From: Sphingomonas sp. 35-24ZXX
GTDB taxonomy: Bacteria; Pseudomonadota; Alphaproteobacteria; Sphingomonadales; Sphingomonadaceae
DNA length: 64,000 nt
Reading direction: 5' to 3'
Assembly: GCF_000786215.1 (NCBI RefSeq)
Contig: NZ_JROG01000003.1
Span: 1,054,001 to 1,118,000 of the forward strand
Within the stretch, counting starts at the first letter, position 1. The number at the start of each line of letters is the position of its first letter. This document shows positions 55,144 through 63,363 of this stretch, piece by piece. The notes below the pieces were generated by a model, which worked only from the letters and a program-made list of their open reading frames with translations, had not been told where the DNA came from and did no database searches. The translations under genes were made by a program, and so were the position numbers.

Positions 55144-57555
55144 TCAGAAGCTGAAGTCTGCACCGATCCGGATGGTGCGCGGGCGCAGCGGCGTGATCTG
55201 GTCACCCAGCGGCAGCGTGAAGGGCGAGCCCAGCGCGAAGCGATTGCCGCGCGTGTCGAGCAGGTTGCTCGCCTGCAGCCAGAACGATCGCCCGCCGCGC
55301 TGCAGGCTGGCCGACAGCCCGGTGTCGAGCACATCGCCCTGCACCGCCCCCAGCACCGGCCCGATGCCCAGCCGCGATCGTCCGACATAACGCAGTGTCG
55401 CGCCCAGCGTGAGGTCGCCCGCATCACCCAGGCTGGCGCGATAGCTCGCCGCCATCCGCCCGGACAGCCGCGCGACATTGGGCAGGTCGTTGCTCTCGGC
55501 GATCACCGCGCCGGTGGGGATGCTCGCAAAGTCGAACCCTGTACGGTTCTGCGGCAGCACGAAAATGCCTGCCGAAGGATCGGCCAGCCGGCTGTCCGCC
55601 CATACCGCCGACGCCTCGATCGAGAACGCGGGAACCGGCTGCCACGCCAGCGTCGCATCCAGCGTCACGATGCGACCGTGGCCGATATTCTCGGTCGCGG
55701 GCAGACCATCGCTGTCGATCAGATCGGCCTGGATGTTGCGCCAGCGCGTATAGGCGAGCGTCACATCGCCGCTCAACGTGCTTCCGGAAAACGCGAGCCC
55801 CGCCTCGACCGCGGACACCGCGTCGGGCCGATAGCGCCGCACCATGTCATCGCGCACGCCGATGCCGCCGGGCCGGAAACCTTCCTGATAGCGCGCATGG
55901 CCAGACACGCGATCGGAGAAGCGGTAGCGCAGCCCTGCCGAGGGCAGGAACGCGGTCTGCTGGCGCCGCGCACTGCTGCGCGCGAGTATCGCCACCGCCG
56001 CCAGCGGGGCATCGAGCGCTTCGCCCGACAGCCGAACATGGCTGATCCTGCCGCCAAGATCGAGGAACAGCCGCTCGGTCGCCGGGATCGTCAGGTCGGC
56101 GAAGGCGGTGGCCTCATCCACCTGGTTCTCGATCCCGGTGATCGCCGACGATCGCTCGACCGATCCGCGCGCGCGGCGGATGCGATAGCGGTTGTGCAAC
56201 AGGCTGGTGCCCGCGAGCCAGCCGATCCCGCCCGGGGTCTCTCCGGACAGCCGGGTCTCGTTGGTGATCAGCCGCGTCTCGCCGCGCTGGCGAAACAGGC
56301 TGGGCTCGGCCCCGGGCTGGCTGGTGTCGAAGGTTTCGGTCAGGTCGAGCCCGGTGACCGTGCTGGTCGAGAGCAGTTCGAAGCTGTCCCACTGCTTGCC
56401 GATCGCGACTTGGCCGAGCCGGAACCGGTTGCGAAACGGCTGCGCGAACGGGCTTGCACGGTCGAGCCGGTCGCCCAGCCGGTCGGCATATTGGCTATCG
56501 CGCCCGTCGATGCTCTGCGCCGCCCCCATCAGGTCGATCGTCCAGTCATCGCCTGGCTCGATCCGCGCAGCGATGCGGCCACCCAGAGTTTCGACGCGGT
56601 TGACGTCGTCGCGCCCGCGCAGCCGGTCGTCGATATAGCCGCCGTCGCGCCCGCCATAGATTACCGCGCGGATGCCGATCGCACCGGGCACCAGCGGCGC
56701 GTTGAGCATCGCGCTGGCATCCGCCGATGGATCGCCATGCTGGGTGGCGGCGAGCGAAACCGATTGGCCTGCCTGCCAGTCGTCGAGATCGGGCATGTTG
56801 GGGACCAGCCGGATGACACCGCCCAACGTCCCTGCGCCGTACAGCGTCCCTTGCGGACCCTGCCGCACCTCGATGCTGGCAAGATCGACCAGCCTCAGGT
56901 CCGGGTCCGGCGCGTTGTAATTGAGCCGCGCGGTGCCGAGATACTGGCCGACCACCGCCTGGGTGGGGCCGTTGAAGCTTGAATCGGCAATCGCGCGCAG
57001 GAACAGCCGGTTGCGACCGGGGCCGAGCTGGGTCGAGCCCAGGCTGGGCAATCGCTCGATTAGCGCATCGGAGCCGCGCCCCTGCCCGCCCAGCGCAAAA
57101 TCGCCATCGAGCCGAAGATGGCCGAACAGATCGCGGGTCAGGCCATCGCTGCGTGCGCCCTGTGCAGTCACCACGATTTCCTCGACCGGTTGCGCCACTG
57201 GCACCGGCATCGCCACGGCGAGGCGGATCGGTGCCCCGCTGCGCCGGGAGGTTGGCGTTGCACGAACGATCCGCCAATGGCCGCTCGCCAGTTGCACGGA
57301 CCGGGCATCGCTGCCATCGAGCAGCCGCTCCAGCGCACGCTCGGGCGTCATCACTCCGCGCAGCCGCCGCACCCTGTGGGTCCCCAATCGCGCGTCGCTG
57401 ATTCCGATGGTGATCCCCGCCTGCCGCCCGAGCGCGATGATCGCGCTGTCGAGCCGTCCCGCGCCGATATCGATCGCGACCGGTCCCTGCGCCAGCACCG
57501 GTGCGGACGCGATCAGCAAGGGCAGCGCGAGCAGCGCGGTGTTAAGGGGTCGCAT
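55144..57555 (-). CDS. TonB-dependent receptor with STN signalling domain (FecA type)
   Basis: An 803-residue outer-membrane receptor. After the signal peptide (MRPLNTALLALPLLIASA) an STN domain (about 27-100, GAGRLDSAIIALGRQAGITI) signals to FecR; the TonB box region is PVEEIVVTAQG. A plug (about 130-255, DLASIEVRQGPQGTLYGAG) is followed by a barrel ending in IGADFSF. The gene overlaps fecR by 14 bases, and fecR follows the sigma gene, the usual signalling unit, though here the receptor is coded in the same operon. The substrate (siderophore, haem, other chelate) is not evident. Confidence 0.92.
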   Translation of the reverse strand: MRPLNTALLALPLLIASAPVLAQGPVAIDIGAGRLDSAIIALGRQAGITIGISDARLGTHRVRRLRGVMTPERALERLLDGSDARSVQLASGHWRIVRATPTSRRSGAPIRLAVAMPVPVAQPVEEIVVTAQGARSDGLTRDLFGHLRLDGDFALGGQGRGSDALIERLPSLGSTQLGPGRNRLFLRAIADSSFNGPTQAVVGQYLGTARLNYNAPDPDLRLVDLASIEVRQGPQGTLYGAGTLGGVIRLVPNMPDLDDWQAGQSVSLAATQHGDPSADASAMLNAPLVPGAIGIRAVIYGGRDGGYIDDRLRGRDDVNRVETLGGRIAARIEPGDDWTIDLMGAAQSIDGRDSQYADRLGDRLDRASPFAQPFRNRFRLGQVAIGKQWDSFELLSTSTVTGLDLTETFDTSQPGAEPSLFRQRGETRLITNETRLSGETPGGIGWLAGTSLLHNRYRIRRARGSVERSSAITGIENQVDEATAFADLTIPATERLFLDLGGRISHVRLSGEALDAPLAAVAILARSSARRQQTAFLPSAGLRYRFSDRVSGHARYQEGFRPGGIGVRDDMVRRYRPDAVSAVEAGLAFSGSTLSGDVTLAYTRWRNIQADLIDSDGLPATENIGHGRIVTLDATLAWQPVPAFSIEASAVWADSRLADPSAGIFVLPQNRTGFDFASIPTGAVIAESNDLPNVARLSGRMAASYRASLGDAGDLTLGATLRYVGRSRLGIGPVLGAVQGDVLDTGLSASLQRGGRSFWLQASNLLDTRGNRFALGSPFTLPLGDQITPLRPRTIRIGADFSF

Positions 57556-58501
57556 CGGCGCCGATCAGTTCCCAGCGATCGCCGCGCCGCACCGCGCGCG
57601 TTCCCAGCACCGGCGCGATGTCGGCAAGGTCTGCTGCGCCGCGCCCCCGGATCTGGATGACGCCGCTGAACGGACGCGCAGCCAGCGCCGGGGCGACCGA
57701 TATGCGCGCGCCCAGGCTACGCTCGAGCGCAGCGGCGACACCGGCGAGCGGGGTGCCGGCAAAGCTCAGCTCGCCTGATCGCCAGCCGCCTACCTGGTCA
57801 AAGCCCACATCGGAGACCGTGATCTTTCCGCTGGTCGTATCGACAAGGGCGCGGCGACCGGCAGGCAGACGCACATTCTCGGCATCGGGATTGACGATCA
57901 CCACGCCTTCGGAGACCGCGACGTCGAGGGCATCTGCATCGCGGACCACGTTGAACGCGGTGCCGGCATCCACCAGCTGGACATCGCCTGTCTCGACGAC
58001 GAACGGGTCGCTGGCGTCGTGGCGGACCTCGAACAGCGCCTCGCCCATATCGAGCCGCGCAAAGCGGATATTGCGCCGGTCGAGCGTGACCCGCGTTCCC
58101 CCGTTGAGCAGGATGCGGCTGCCATCGGCCAGCGCAATGCTCTCGGTCTCGCCAATCGCGGTGGCGACTGTGTACGGCTGCGGGCGCATCTGCCACACCG
58201 GCACGGCGATCACGGCCAGCACCGATGCCGCAATCGCGCCGTAGATCCATCCGCGTCGACGATCTGTGCGCACCGGGGCCTGAATATTGTCATTGGCTGC
58301 GCGCGTCCGCACCGGTGCCGCCAGCGCATTGAGCTCTGCCATGACATTGCCCGCCGCCAGCGCGCGATCATAGGCGTCGCTATGGCGCGGGTCGGCCTCC
58401 AGCCAGGCGGCGAGACCGTCCCAGCCGGCAAAGTCCGCCTCCTGCGTGGCCAGTGCCCATTCGAGCGCCTGCTGGTCCATCCTGTCATCCGTGCTCATCA
58501 T
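57542..58501 (-). CDS. FecR-type anti-sigma regulator
   Basis: A 319-residue single-pass inner-membrane regulator. The N-terminal cytoplasmic DUF4880-type domain (about 8-55, ALEWALATQEADFAGWDGLA and HSDAYDRALAAG) contacts sigma. A membrane helix lies at about 85-103. The periplasmic FecR domain (about 108-210, TESIALADGSRILLNGGTRV; ARLDMGEALFEVRHD) and a C-terminal secretin/STN-like piece (ELSFAGTPLAGVAAALERSL) read the receptor state. The start codon choice is between 58501 and 58498; an ATG at 58519 is possible. It lies 35 bases after the sigma stop. Confidence 0.92.
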   Translation of the reverse strand: MMSTDDRMDQQALEWALATQEADFAGWDGLAAWLEADPRHSDAYDRALAAGNVMAELNALAAPVRTRAANDNIQAPVRTDRRRGWIYGAIAASVLAVIAVPVWQMRPQPYTVATAIGETESIALADGSRILLNGGTRVTLDRRNIRFARLDMGEALFEVRHDASDPFVVETGDVQLVDAGTAFNVVRDADALDVAVSEGVVIVNPDAENVRLPAGRRALVDTTSGKITVSDVGFDQVGGWRSGELSFAGTPLAGVAAALERSLGARISVAPALAARPFSGVIQIRGRGAADLADIAPVLGTRAVRRGDRWELIGADATP

Positions 58502-58536
58502 GGGTCCGTCCTGCTGCATAGACGTTGCGACGGGGT

Positions 58537-59049
58537 TCAATCCGCATCCTGGGTCTCCCGCCATCGGATGAGCGCGCGATACGCCTTTTGCAGATCCTTC
58601 TCGACCGCACTGAGACTGAGGCCCAGGTCCCGCGCAATCTGGCGCTGGCCGATACCTTCAATGCGAAACATCCGGAAGATCTGAAGCACCCGGTCGCCTT
58701 CGGCGCGCAACATGGCCTCGGCCTGGTCGAGCGTGGCGCGCGCGATCAACTGCCGGTCGGGCAGCGGCGCATCCGATACGTCGCCAACGCCGCCTTGAAT
58801 CGATATCCAGTCGGAATCGCGCTGGCGGGCGCGCTGGGCCGAGCGATAGCGGTCGTGCATGACATTGTTGGCGGCGCGAAACAGATAGCCCCGCGGATCG
58901 GCGATCGGACCGGAATCGAGCGCCGACAGCCGCAACCACAGATCCTGCAAGATGTCCTCGGCGGCATCGCCGGCACCACGTGCGCGCAGAAACCGCAGCA
59001 GCGGCTCGCGCTCGGCAATCAGCACGGTTTCAAGTCCCTGGCTAGGCAT
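58537..59049 (-). CDS. ECF sigma factor, FecI-like
   Basis: A 170-residue ECF sigma factor. Region 2 is visible in LLRFLRARGAGDAAEDILQD and RGYLFRAANNVMHDRYRSAQ, region 4 in FRMFRIEGIGQRQIARDLGL with SLSAVEKDLQKAYRALIRWR, the helix-turn-helix that reads the -35. It should be released by the FecR/receptor pair and drive iron-uptake or related genes. The start is uncertain: ATGs at 59049, 59076 and 59115 are in frame and none has a good ribosome site; I use 59049, which starts directly before region 2. Confidence 0.88.
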   Translation of the reverse strand: MPSQGLETVLIAEREPLLRFLRARGAGDAAEDILQDLWLRLSALDSGPIADPRGYLFRAANNVMHDRYRSAQRARQRDSDWISIQGGVGDVSDAPLPDRQLIARATLDQAEAMLRAEGDRVLQIFRMFRIEGIGQRQIARDLGLSLSAVEKDLQKAYRALIRWRETQDAD

Positions 59050-59338
59050 CGGTGTCAATTTCAGACGTTTCGGCATGAGTTGGAGCGCGGCCACACAGGA
59101 AGACGTTTCCGCCACCCCAAACCCGCACGCAAAAAGGACTCTGCGGAAGTTTTTTTGTTCCCGATGCGGAATTGATCGGGCGGCGGCGTCTTCCCAGCAA
59201 AGCCAGCCTCACCCCCGGCTGGTTTGGACCGGTCCATGTTGCCCCCCAACGGACCGGAGGTGCCTTGAGGGGAAGGTTGCGACCAGCCTTTCCCTCAGGG
59301 TACCCGAAACCGCAACGGGGAGCCGGAGCGCCGCGGAC

Positions 59339-59761
59339 ATGTCGTATTTGCTGACCCTGTTGAGCACGCTGGCCCTGCTGGTCGCAGCGATCGCCCCGGC
59401 GGCGGTGGGCGCGACAGAGCCGACCGGCAGCAACCTGCTGTTCGTGCCCCCTGTCAGCGACGCAGCCGCCGAACGCATCGCGACCGGCACCAGCTGCATC
59501 GCGCTGCACCGCATCCGCTCCACCCGGATCATTGCGGGCGAAGGCATTGTCTATCAGATGACCGGGCACAAGGCGCTGATCAACCGCCCGCGCCATGGCG
59601 GTGCCCGGCTGGCGCGGCACCAGATCCTGATCACCCGGACATCCGGCAGCTGGCTGTGCGCGGGAGACATCGTCCACCTTGCCGACAGCCTGCCCGGGAT
59701 CACCACAGGCGCGATCGCGCTCGGACATTTCGAGGCCTATCATCCGGCGCCCACCCGTTGA
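59339..59761 (+). CDS. Small exported hypothetical protein
   Basis: A 140-residue protein with a clear signal peptide (MSYLLTLLSTLALLVAAIAP, cleavage near VGATE). The mature part of about 110 residues holds two Cys (GTSCIALHRIRSTRI and SGSWLCAGDIVHLAD) that may form a disulfide, and a basic middle (NRPRHGGARLARHQ). No known family. The frame is open far upstream across the sigma gene, but only the ATG at 59339 gives a signal peptide; GGGGAGCCGGAG lies upstream. It is divergent from the sigma unit and convergent with the oxidase gene, 17 bases away. Confidence 0.6.
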   Translation: MSYLLTLLSTLALLVAAIAPAAVGATEPTGSNLLFVPPVSDAAAERIATGTSCIALHRIRSTRIIAGEGIVYQMTGHKALINRPRHGGARLARHQILITRTSGSWLCAGDIVHLADSLPGITTGAIALGHFEAYHPAPTR

Positions 59762-59778
59762 TGCCGACGATGCGAGCA

Positions 59779-60894
59779 TCACCAGGCAGAACGGGCGACG
59801 CCGAAATTGTGCAGGCATTGCAGGCCGATCTCGTCGATCGTGCGGCAGCCGGTTGACGCCATCGCCAGTTCCAGCTCGGCGCGCAGCACGCGGATGGCGT
59901 GCGCCACGCCCAGGGCGCCTGCCGTCGCCAGCGCATGCAGCACCGGCCTGCCGATCAGCACCGCGCTCGCCCCCAGCGCCAGTGCGCGCAGCACGTCGTT
60001 GCCGCGCCGGACGCCGCCATCCATCAGCACCGGCACCCACCCGTCCACAGCTTCGACGATCGCGGGCAGCAGGTCGATGCTCGCCGGCACGCCATCGAGC
60101 ACCCTGCCGCCGTGGTTGGACACGATGATGCCGTCGACGCCCGATTCCACGGCGAGCGCGGCATCGTCGGGGTCGGTGATCCCCTTGACGATGACCGGAA
60201 GGCGGGTCTGCGCGCGCAGCCATGCGATATCATCCCACACCGGGGCATGGTCGATGATCGCGGTGCCGAACAGCAGCGCGTTCGCCGCCGCCTCCTGCTG
60301 AGGCATCTGCATCCCGGCAAGGTTCACCGGACCGATATCGGCGGGCAGCGCAAATCCGGCGCGCGCCTCGGCATTGCGCAGCCCGTTGACCGGAGCATCG
60401 ACCGTCACCACCAAAGCGCGATAGCCGGCGGCCTCGGCGCGCTGGACCAGCGCGCGTGTGAACTCGCGATCGGGCTGGATGTAGAGCTGAAACCACAAGG
60501 GTCCGGTCGCCGCCGCCGCAATATCCTCGATCGGCAGGCTGGCCTGCGTGCTGACCACCATGCAGGTGTCGGTCGCACCCGCTGCGAGCACGGTCGCCAG
60601 TTCACCATCGGGATGCGCCAGACGGTGATAGGCCGTAGGCGCGATCAGGATCGGGGCCTGCAGATCCAGACCGAGCAGCCGGGTCGCGGTTGTCGCGCCG
60701 CGCATGCTGCGCAGCATCCGGCGGCGCAGCGGCAGGCGGGCAAAGGCCGCGACATTCTCGCGCAGTGTCCATTCGTCGCCCGCCCCGGCGTTGAGATAAG
60801 CCCATGTGCCCGGATCGACCCGGGCTTGCGCAAAGGTCTCGTAATCGCTCAGCGAGGCGATCTCGCGCGGGATATGGTCAAGCGGCGGCAGCAT
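59779..60894 (-). CDS. FMN-dependent alpha-hydroxy-acid oxidizing enzyme
   Basis: A 371-residue TIM-barrel flavoenzyme of the lactate oxidase / glycolate oxidase / lactate dehydrogenase group. FMN contacts are in APILIAPTAYHRLAHPDGE, FQLYIQPDREFTRALVQRAE and VLMDGGVRRGNDVLRALALG; the catalytic His is in IVSNHGGRVLDGVPASIDL, and the following Arg-Val-Leu-Asp is conserved. No membrane anchor is seen, so it could be an oxidase or a soluble dehydrogenase. Its start overlaps the apbE stop by 17 bases, tying it to the flavin operon. Lactate is a possible substrate, not proved. Confidence 0.88.
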   Translation of the reverse strand: MLPPLDHIPREIASLSDYETFAQARVDPGTWAYLNAGAGDEWTLRENVAAFARLPLRRRMLRSMRGATTATRLLGLDLQAPILIAPTAYHRLAHPDGELATVLAAGATDTCMVVSTQASLPIEDIAAAATGPLWFQLYIQPDREFTRALVQRAEAAGYRALVVTVDAPVNGLRNAEARAGFALPADIGPVNLAGMQMPQQEAAANALLFGTAIIDHAPVWDDIAWLRAQTRLPVIVKGITDPDDAALAVESGVDGIIVSNHGGRVLDGVPASIDLLPAIVEAVDGWVPVLMDGGVRRGNDVLRALALGASAVLIGRPVLHALATAGALGVAHAIRVLRAELELAMASTGCRTIDEIGLQCLHNFGVARSAW

Positions 60895-61885
60895 CGGGAT
60901 CCACCATTCGCGTCAGGGCGGGGCTGAGCCACTCGCGGCCATCCCGCCGCACGATCCGAGCGATCAGCCCATGCCGGCACGCAAGCGCCTGTGCAGCGGC
61001 ATCGTCAAGCACGCTGAGAGCGGTCGCCCAGGCATCGGCCAGCATGCAGCTGGGGTGCAGAACGCTCACCGCGGTGGTGCGATGGATCGCCGGACGACCG
61101 GTGGCAGGATCGAGCGTATGGCCCCCGCGCAGATAATCGCCCGAGGTCGCCACCGAGAGCTGGTGCAACGCGATGCGCAGCGGCGGCAGCCGCACGCCGG
61201 GCGGATCTTCCAGATCGACCCACCACGGATCGCCATCGGGACGCAGACCGCGTCCGGCGCACTCGCCTCCGATCTCGACCAGCGCATGGTGGAGGCCGTG
61301 CCGCGCCAGCAGATCGGCGATTGCGTCCACCGCAAAGCCCTTGGCGATGCCCGACAGGTCGAGCCAAACCCCGCCCGGCTGGAACAGGCTGCGGCTGCGC
61401 GCATCGAACGCGAGACGCCGCCACCCTGCCTGGGCCAGCGCCGCATCGATCTCGCACTGATCGGGATCGTCTGTCGTTCGGCGCGGGCCCAGCCCCCAGA
61501 GATCGGTCAGCCTCCCGACCGCCGGATCGAACGCGCCGCCCGAGGCCGAAGCGATACTGAGCGCCGCCGCCATCACCGCGGCGAAGTCCTGCGACAGTTC
61601 GAGCCGGGTTCCGCCATCGGCCCGGTTGAACCGCGACAGCTGCGATCCCGGTTCCCAATGGCTCATGTCGGCAACGATGCCATCAAGCCGGACCTGCACC
61701 TTCGCCTGCAATTGCGGCGCACCCAGCCCCGCCGACCTGGGAACCGCGACATGCACGCCCCAGGTCGTGCCCATCGTCTCGCCCGCCAGCCGCACCACCG
61801 GCGCGCCCGCATCAAAGCTGCGGAATACCGCCGGGTCGACGGCATCCGGAACCGCGATCCGCGGGGGTCGACCCGGCTGGCTCAC
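60878..61885 (-). CDS. apbE: FAD:protein FMN transferase (ApbE)
   Basis: A 335-residue ApbE. It moves FMN from FAD onto a Thr/Ser of target proteins using Mg2+. Diagnostic pieces are GETMGTTWGVHV, FDPAVGRLTDLWGLG, WLDLSGIAKGFAVDAIADLL, LVEIGGECAGRG and SVATSGDYLRGGHTLDPATG, so the active site looks complete. No signal peptide or lipobox is visible, unlike most periplasmic ApbE proteins, which suggests cytoplasmic action before export. The GTG start overlaps the DUF4198 stop (GTGA). Likely target: the DUF2271 protein of the same operon. Confidence 0.93.
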   Translation of the reverse strand: MSQPGRPPRIAVPDAVDPAVFRSFDAGAPVVRLAGETMGTTWGVHVAVPRSAGLGAPQLQAKVQVRLDGIVADMSHWEPGSQLSRFNRADGGTRLELSQDFAAVMAAALSIASASGGAFDPAVGRLTDLWGLGPRRTTDDPDQCEIDAALAQAGWRRLAFDARSRSLFQPGGVWLDLSGIAKGFAVDAIADLLARHGLHHALVEIGGECAGRGLRPDGDPWWVDLEDPPGVRLPPLRIALHQLSVATSGDYLRGGHTLDPATGRPAIHRTTAVSVLHPSCMLADAWATALSVLDDAAAQALACRHGLIARIVRRDGREWLSPALTRMVDPDAAAA

Positions 61886-62838
61886 GGAGCGAGCACTTCC
61901 AGCGTCGCGGTATAGCTCATCCGGCGTTTGCTGGCCTTGGGATGGCTGGGCTTGGCATCAGTGAGGCTGGCGTTGATCCAGTACATGCCCGCCATCGGCC
62001 ATTGCACGGTGAGCATGCCCTGGTCATCGGTCTTGAGCTTTTGCGTCGCATCGCTGTCGCGGTACCGGCGGCCACCCGGGATCACTTCAACCTCCAGCCC
62101 GGCAGCAGGCTGGCCATCGACCAGAAAGCGGAACTGGCCCGGCTCGTTCGAGACAAGGTCGGTCGGCAGCGTGACCGGCACGAACTCCAGCCCCTTGCCC
62201 ACAGGCTTGAACAGCGCATCACTCGGCTCGCCTGCGCTGACGAAGAATTCGTTGCGCCCCATGGTTTCGGTGAGGTCCAGATCGGTGGCATTTGCCGGAA
62301 TGTCGTCGACGCTCGCCACGATATGGCCGGGGTCGATCTGCGGCCTGCCGCCCGGTCCGCTCGGAGCGCCCGGACCGCCCATACCAGCGCCGCCCACGCC
62401 AGGAGCACCTGCACCTGCGGGCCTTGCACCACCGGGGCCACCGGCACCTGCCGCACCTGGAGGCGGGCCGCGACGGCGCCCGACCATCCAAGGCTGGCCA
62501 TCCACCTTGAAGCTGCCCGATACGCCGGCATTTTCCATCCCGATGCGCCACGTGCCGGGCTTGTCGATCCGGACATCGAAGGTCGAGCGATATTTGGATT
62601 TTGCGGCATTCTCGATCGCCCCCATCGAACCATCGGGCGCCCAGACCTTCACGCCATCGACGTTGAGCGCGTTGTGGTTGGGCTCGAACGGGGCGGTCGA
62701 TGCGCCGGCATCCACGGTGACGCTCTGCTGCGTATCGGACAGCACCGTGGTGGATGGCAGCAGCCACTGGTTATGGGCGATGGCAGGCGCCGCAAGGCTG
62801 AGTGCGGCGACGGTGAAGAACAGGGTATTGCGGATCAT
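61882..62838 (-). CDS. DUF4198 periplasmic protein with predicted N-terminal His
   Basis: A 318-residue exported protein. The signal peptide MIRNTLFFTVAALSLAAPAIA should be cut before H22-N-Q-W, leaving a free N-terminal His; an N-terminal His with later His residues is how several periplasmic copper proteins bind metal. DUF4198 proteins resemble NikM/CopC-like carriers. Residues about 123-166 are a Gly/Pro/Ala-rich insert. Further domain pieces are FDVRIDKPGTWRIGMENA and VEVIPGGRRYRDSDATQK. AAAGG seven bases before the ATG at 62838 supports the start. It lies 23 bases after the DUF2271 gene. Confidence 0.85.
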   Translation of the reverse strand: MIRNTLFFTVAALSLAAPAIAHNQWLLPSTTVLSDTQQSVTVDAGASTAPFEPNHNALNVDGVKVWAPDGSMGAIENAAKSKYRSTFDVRIDKPGTWRIGMENAGVSGSFKVDGQPWMVGRRRGPPPGAAGAGGPGGARPAGAGAPGVGGAGMGGPGAPSGPGGRPQIDPGHIVASVDDIPANATDLDLTETMGRNEFFVSAGEPSDALFKPVGKGLEFVPVTLPTDLVSNEPGQFRFLVDGQPAAGLEVEVIPGGRRYRDSDATQKLKTDDQGMLTVQWPMAGMYWINASLTDAKPSHPKASKRRMSYTATLEVLAP

Positions 62839-62861
62839 GGCACGGCCTTTCGAAACGGAAA

Positions 62862-63338
62862 TCAACGGGTCTTGACGACGATGGCGCCCAGCTCGGTCTT
62901 GCCGGCGGCCCTGGCAGCGCGCACCGGAACATCCAGCGGCATCGATACGAGTTCGCGACCGCCATCCTCGCGCGAGGCTTCGACGAACAGCGTGTAGCTT
63001 CCCGGCTTGAGGTTGGAGGGCAGGACGATGCGGTGAGCGCCCGGCGCGCGGGTCGCGCCGCTGATGCCATCGGCGGGCAATTTCAGGCTGCGGCCGCCCT
63101 TGCGCCACCAGGTGCGCAGGTCCGCGAGCCACTTCGTGCCGGGCTCTGCGCCGCGCTTGTCGACGTCATACCAGACCGCCAGGGTGCGCGCCGGGCCGCC
63201 CGCCTTGGGCTCGATCCACACCGCGACATAAGGCACATGATATTCGGCAACATCGATGCGCGGAATGGTGACCGTCACCGTTCCGGCAGAGGCAGGTGCC
63301 GCAATCACGCTGACGGCGATGGCTAGGCTTGTCTTCAT
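62862..63338 (-). CDS. DUF2271 periplasmic protein with flavinylation-like motif
   Basis: A 158-residue exported protein (signal MKTSLAIAVSVIAAPASA). The family is recognised from VTIPRIDVAEYHVPYVAVWI, RTLAVWYDVDKRGAEPGTKW, LADLRTWWRKGGRSL and APGAHRIVLPSNLKPGSYTL. Residues 90-96, D-G-I-S-G-A-T, closely resemble the ApbE target motif D-x-x-(S/T)-G-A-(S/T), with Thr96 as the candidate FMN site; the extra Ser/Thr usually two residues later is Ala here. With apbE two genes downstream this makes it the likely flavoprotein of the operon. The start at 63338 fits the signal peptide. Confidence 0.85.
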   Translation of the reverse strand: MKTSLAIAVSVIAAPASAGTVTVTIPRIDVAEYHVPYVAVWIEPKAGGPARTLAVWYDVDKRGAEPGTKWLADLRTWWRKGGRSLKLPADGISGATRAPGAHRIVLPSNLKPGSYTLFVEASREDGGRELVSMPLDVPVRAARAAGKTELGAIVVKTR

Positions 63339-63363
63339 GAAGGATGGCTCCTCGAATGGTCTG

